From positions 1 through 7,501 of the forward strand of contig JAHFUU010000109.1 of the NCBI GenBank assembly GCA_023264915.1: a stretch of DNA of 7,501 nucleotides, written 5' to 3'. Every line of letters begins with the position of its first letter. The first letter of the stretch is position 1. Made by a program: the position numbers and the translations under genes. A model generated the notes under the pieces. That model had not been told where the DNA came from, made no database searches, and was given only the letters and a program-made list of their open reading frames with translations. The DNA is from Microthrixaceae bacterium (lineage in GTDB: Bacteria > Actinomycetota > Acidimicrobiia > Acidimicrobiales > Acidimicrobilacustridaceae). Positions 6,120 to 7,501 of this stretch are shown here, in pieces.

Positions 6120-6141
6120 CCACAGGCGACCGAGCGCGATG

Positions 6142-6915
6142 CTAGGTGCCCGCGCCGTGTCGGCCCTGCCCTGACGCGAACCGCGAAGCGCCCTCGACGG
6201 TCTCACCGGACTTGATCGCGTCGATGCCGTGCCGGATCTCGATGCCCAACGCGGCATCGAGAGGAGCTCCCCATTGCTCGTAGCTGGAGAGCCGGTCGCT
6301 CCGAAGGCAGTTCTGGGGCAGCTGCGCCAGCCGGGTCGCCAGGTCGAGCGCGGACTCGAGGGCGCGTCCCGGGTCGACCAGCCGGTTGACCAGTCCCATG
6401 GTCGAGGCTTCCTCACCACCCACACCCCGCCCCGTCAGGATCAGGTCAAGTGCATGGCTGTGCCCGATGAGTCGCGGGAGTCGGACCGTGCCGCCGTCGA
6501 TGAGCGGGACGCCCCACCGACGGCAGTAGACGCCGAAGACGGCATCGCTGGCGGCAACCCTGAGGTCACACCACAGCGCGAGCTCGAGCCCTCCTGCAAC
6601 GGCGTAGCCCTCGACTGCAGCGATGACCGGCTTTGACAGGAGCATCCGCGTCGGTCCCATCGGGCCATCCACTGACACGTCCTCGTCGACGCGGTTGCCT
6701 CGGCCCTGACTCACAGCCTTGAGGTCCGCACCCGCACAGAAGTGCCCCCCGGCCCCGGTGAGCACCGCGACCGACAACTCATCGTCGAGGTCGAAGGCCC
6801 TGAATGCTGCCGCCAGCGCGTCGGCAGTGGGACGGTCGACCGCGTTGCGAACCTCAGGGCGCGAGATGGTGACGACGACCACCGGACCGTGTCGCTCAGT
6901 CCTGACTGTCTCCAT
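6142..6915 (-). CDS. Enoyl-CoA hydratase/isomerase (crotonase) family protein with non-canonical catalytic residues
   Basis: This 257-residue protein has the crotonase fold and probably acts on an acyl-CoA thioester in the cytoplasm. The CoA and oxyanion-hole motifs are clear: GHFCAGADLKA at 57-67 and YAVAGGLELALWCDL at 104-118, then GGTVRLPRLIG at 141-151 and LTGRGVGGEEA. Aligned by eye to rat crotonase (FGQPEILLG...LAMEMVLTG), the two catalytic glutamates are replaced: E144 by C131 (FGVYCRRWG) and E164 by D157 (HALDLILTG). An extra Asp, D140, sits in PLIDGG where crotonase has PGAGG. So the usual hydration reaction is doubtful; isomerase, hydrolase or another crotonase chemistry is possible. 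ATG 6915 is supported by GAGAGGG at 6928-6922, six bases upstream. An open frame continues upstream to 7179, but it lies over the permease gene and is ignored. The gene overlaps the upstream permease stop by 20 bases, implying one transcript. Confidence 0.92.
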   Translation of the reverse strand: METVRTERHGPVVVVTISRPEVRNAVDRPTADALAAAFRAFDLDDELSVAVLTGAGGHFCAGADLKAVSQGRGNRVDEDVSVDGPMGPTRMLLSKPVIAAVEGYAVAGGLELALWCDLRVAASDAVFGVYCRRWGVPLIDGGTVRLPRLIGHSHALDLILTGRGVGGEEASTMGLVNRLVDPGRALESALDLATRLAQLPQNCLRSDRLSSYEQWGAPLDAALGIEIRHGIDAIKSGETVEGASRFASGQGRHGAGT

Positions 6916-7501
6916 CTTGATCCCTCTCGTCGGATGCAGGCCCGAGATGGGCAGCGGCGTCCTGATGTGGCCCTGGCACGTCCGCTCGCGGCGAACGCCG
7001 GCGGCGGACCATGGCCACCAGCCCCATCCGTCTGCGTTGCCTCCCGTGCGCGGCGGCAGCCTCTTCGATCTGTTCCTCAGCTCGGATGTCGAGATAGACC
7101 GCCTTGATGGCACCGACCACCGGCATCGCGAACAGAGCGCCGATGATGCCGCCCACCGCGAAGCCACCGATCGCAGCAAGCATCGTCGTGGGTGGTGTCA
7201 CGTTGATCGCTCGGCCGACGAGCACGGGGAGAAGCACGTTGTTGGAGAAGGTCATGTAGGCCACGAACAGCGCCGCCATGATGAGTGCCGTGACGACCCC
7301 GCCAGGAGCGGTGAGCGACACGGCGACCACGACGACCCCACCCAAAGCTCCTCCGATCTGGGGCAACAGCGCGGTGATGCCTGCCCATACGGCCAGCAGG
7401 GGTGTGAGGGGGACGTTGAGGATGAGCCCGGTGGTCAGGACCCACACGCCGAAGAGGACTCCCAGCAGGATCGACCCCGCGAAGTACCGGGCGATCACGT
7501 T
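6896..7501 (-). CDS. AI-2E family transporter (PerM/YdiK type), C-terminal part
   Basis: The gene enters from beyond base 7501; 201 codons are visible, starting inside the frame at AAC (7501-7499), so the GTG at 7498 need not be the true start. The visible part is the C-terminal transmembrane half of an AI-2E family permease (PF01594). Landmarks are RYFAGSILLGVLFG, the PxxG-type loop LLPQIGGALGG, FSNNVLLPVLVGRAINVTPP, and the last long segment AAIGGFAVGGIIGALFAMPVVGA. Hydrophobic helices lie at about 8-28, 33-63, 66-86 and 106-133 of the visible part. A hydrophilic tail of about 65 residues follows, with an Ala/Glu-rich helix (AEEQIEEAAAAHG) and a basic RRRRSPR run, presumably cytoplasmic. 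Despite its name the family transports varied or unknown substrates. It is the first visible gene of the minus-strand cluster. Confidence 0.9.
   Translation of the reverse strand, partial: NVIARYFAGSILLGVLFGVWVLTTGLILNVPLTPLLAVWAGITALLPQIGGALGGVVVVAVSLTAPGGVVTALIMAALFVAYMTFSNNVLLPVLVGRAINVTPPTTMLAAIGGFAVGGIIGALFAMPVVGAIKAVYLDIRAEEQIEEAAAAHGRQRRRMGLVAMVRRRRSPRADVPGPHQDAAAHLGPASDERDQDGDSQD
6922..6928 (-). promoter_or_regulatory. Shine-Dalgarno GAGAGGG, sets the crotonase-family start
   Basis: On the minus strand GAGAGGG ends six bases before ATG 6915. It lies inside the end of the permease gene and fixes the start well downstream of the open frame's upstream limit. Confidence 0.7.

Noticed and set aside
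6916..7179. N-terminal extension of the crotonase-family frame to 7179
   Set aside because: It lies over the permease coding region, has Arg/Ser-rich sequence foreign to crotonases, and a strong Shine-Dalgarno supports ATG 6915.

Overview
The window is G+C-rich by eye, uses GTG starts freely, has strongly G/C-biased third codon positions, and carries protein families (Thr/Pro-linked PBP4, PAS-GGDEF-EAL, crotonase, SDR, AI-2E permease) typical of high-GC Actinobacteria. An Acidimicrobiia-like actinobacterium is my best guess. That placement rests on style and gene content, not on a marker gene. I see no rRNA, tRNA, CRISPR array, insertion sequence or phage gene.

Layout. (A) 1-2647, minus strand: a PAS-PAS-PAS-GGDEF-EAL protein (start GTG at 2647) with a degenerate GGDEF site and a fully conserved EAL site, so a predicted c-di-GMP phosphodiesterase. 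It is coupled by a 4-base GTGA overlap to a membrane protein that runs off the left edge. (B) 2648-2770: a compact divergent promoter region. Both flanking genes have TACTGT exactly 8 nt before a GTG codon, which suggests mirrored leaderless promoters, and GTGCCG recurs four times at 18-20 nt spacing. (C) 2771-4363, plus strand: a predicted lipoprotein PBP4-type D-Ala-D-Ala carboxypeptidase with a Thr/Pro/Ser linker and KGG in place of the usual KTG motif. (D) 4606-4974, plus strand: an unidentified small three-helix membrane protein. (E) 4975-5178: a convergent intergenic gap ending in a long imperfect hairpin that abuts the stop codon of the next gene. (F) 5179-7501, minus strand: an apparent operon, transcribed right to left, of AI-2E-family permease (5' end outside the window), a crotonase-fold acyl-CoA enzyme with non-canonical active-site residues, a possible small ORF, and a classical SDR oxidoreductase.

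Working together: block A pairs second-messenger turnover with a membrane protein and is divergently transcribed from a cell-wall enzyme, so envelope control by c-di-GMP is a reasonable but unproven reading. Block F pairs acyl-CoA and SDR chemistry with a permease of unknown substrate. Nothing here amounts to a clearly new multi-gene system. The most interesting signals are the mirrored promoter region with its repeats, the altered PBP4 and crotonase active sites, the terminal hairpin and the small ORF.
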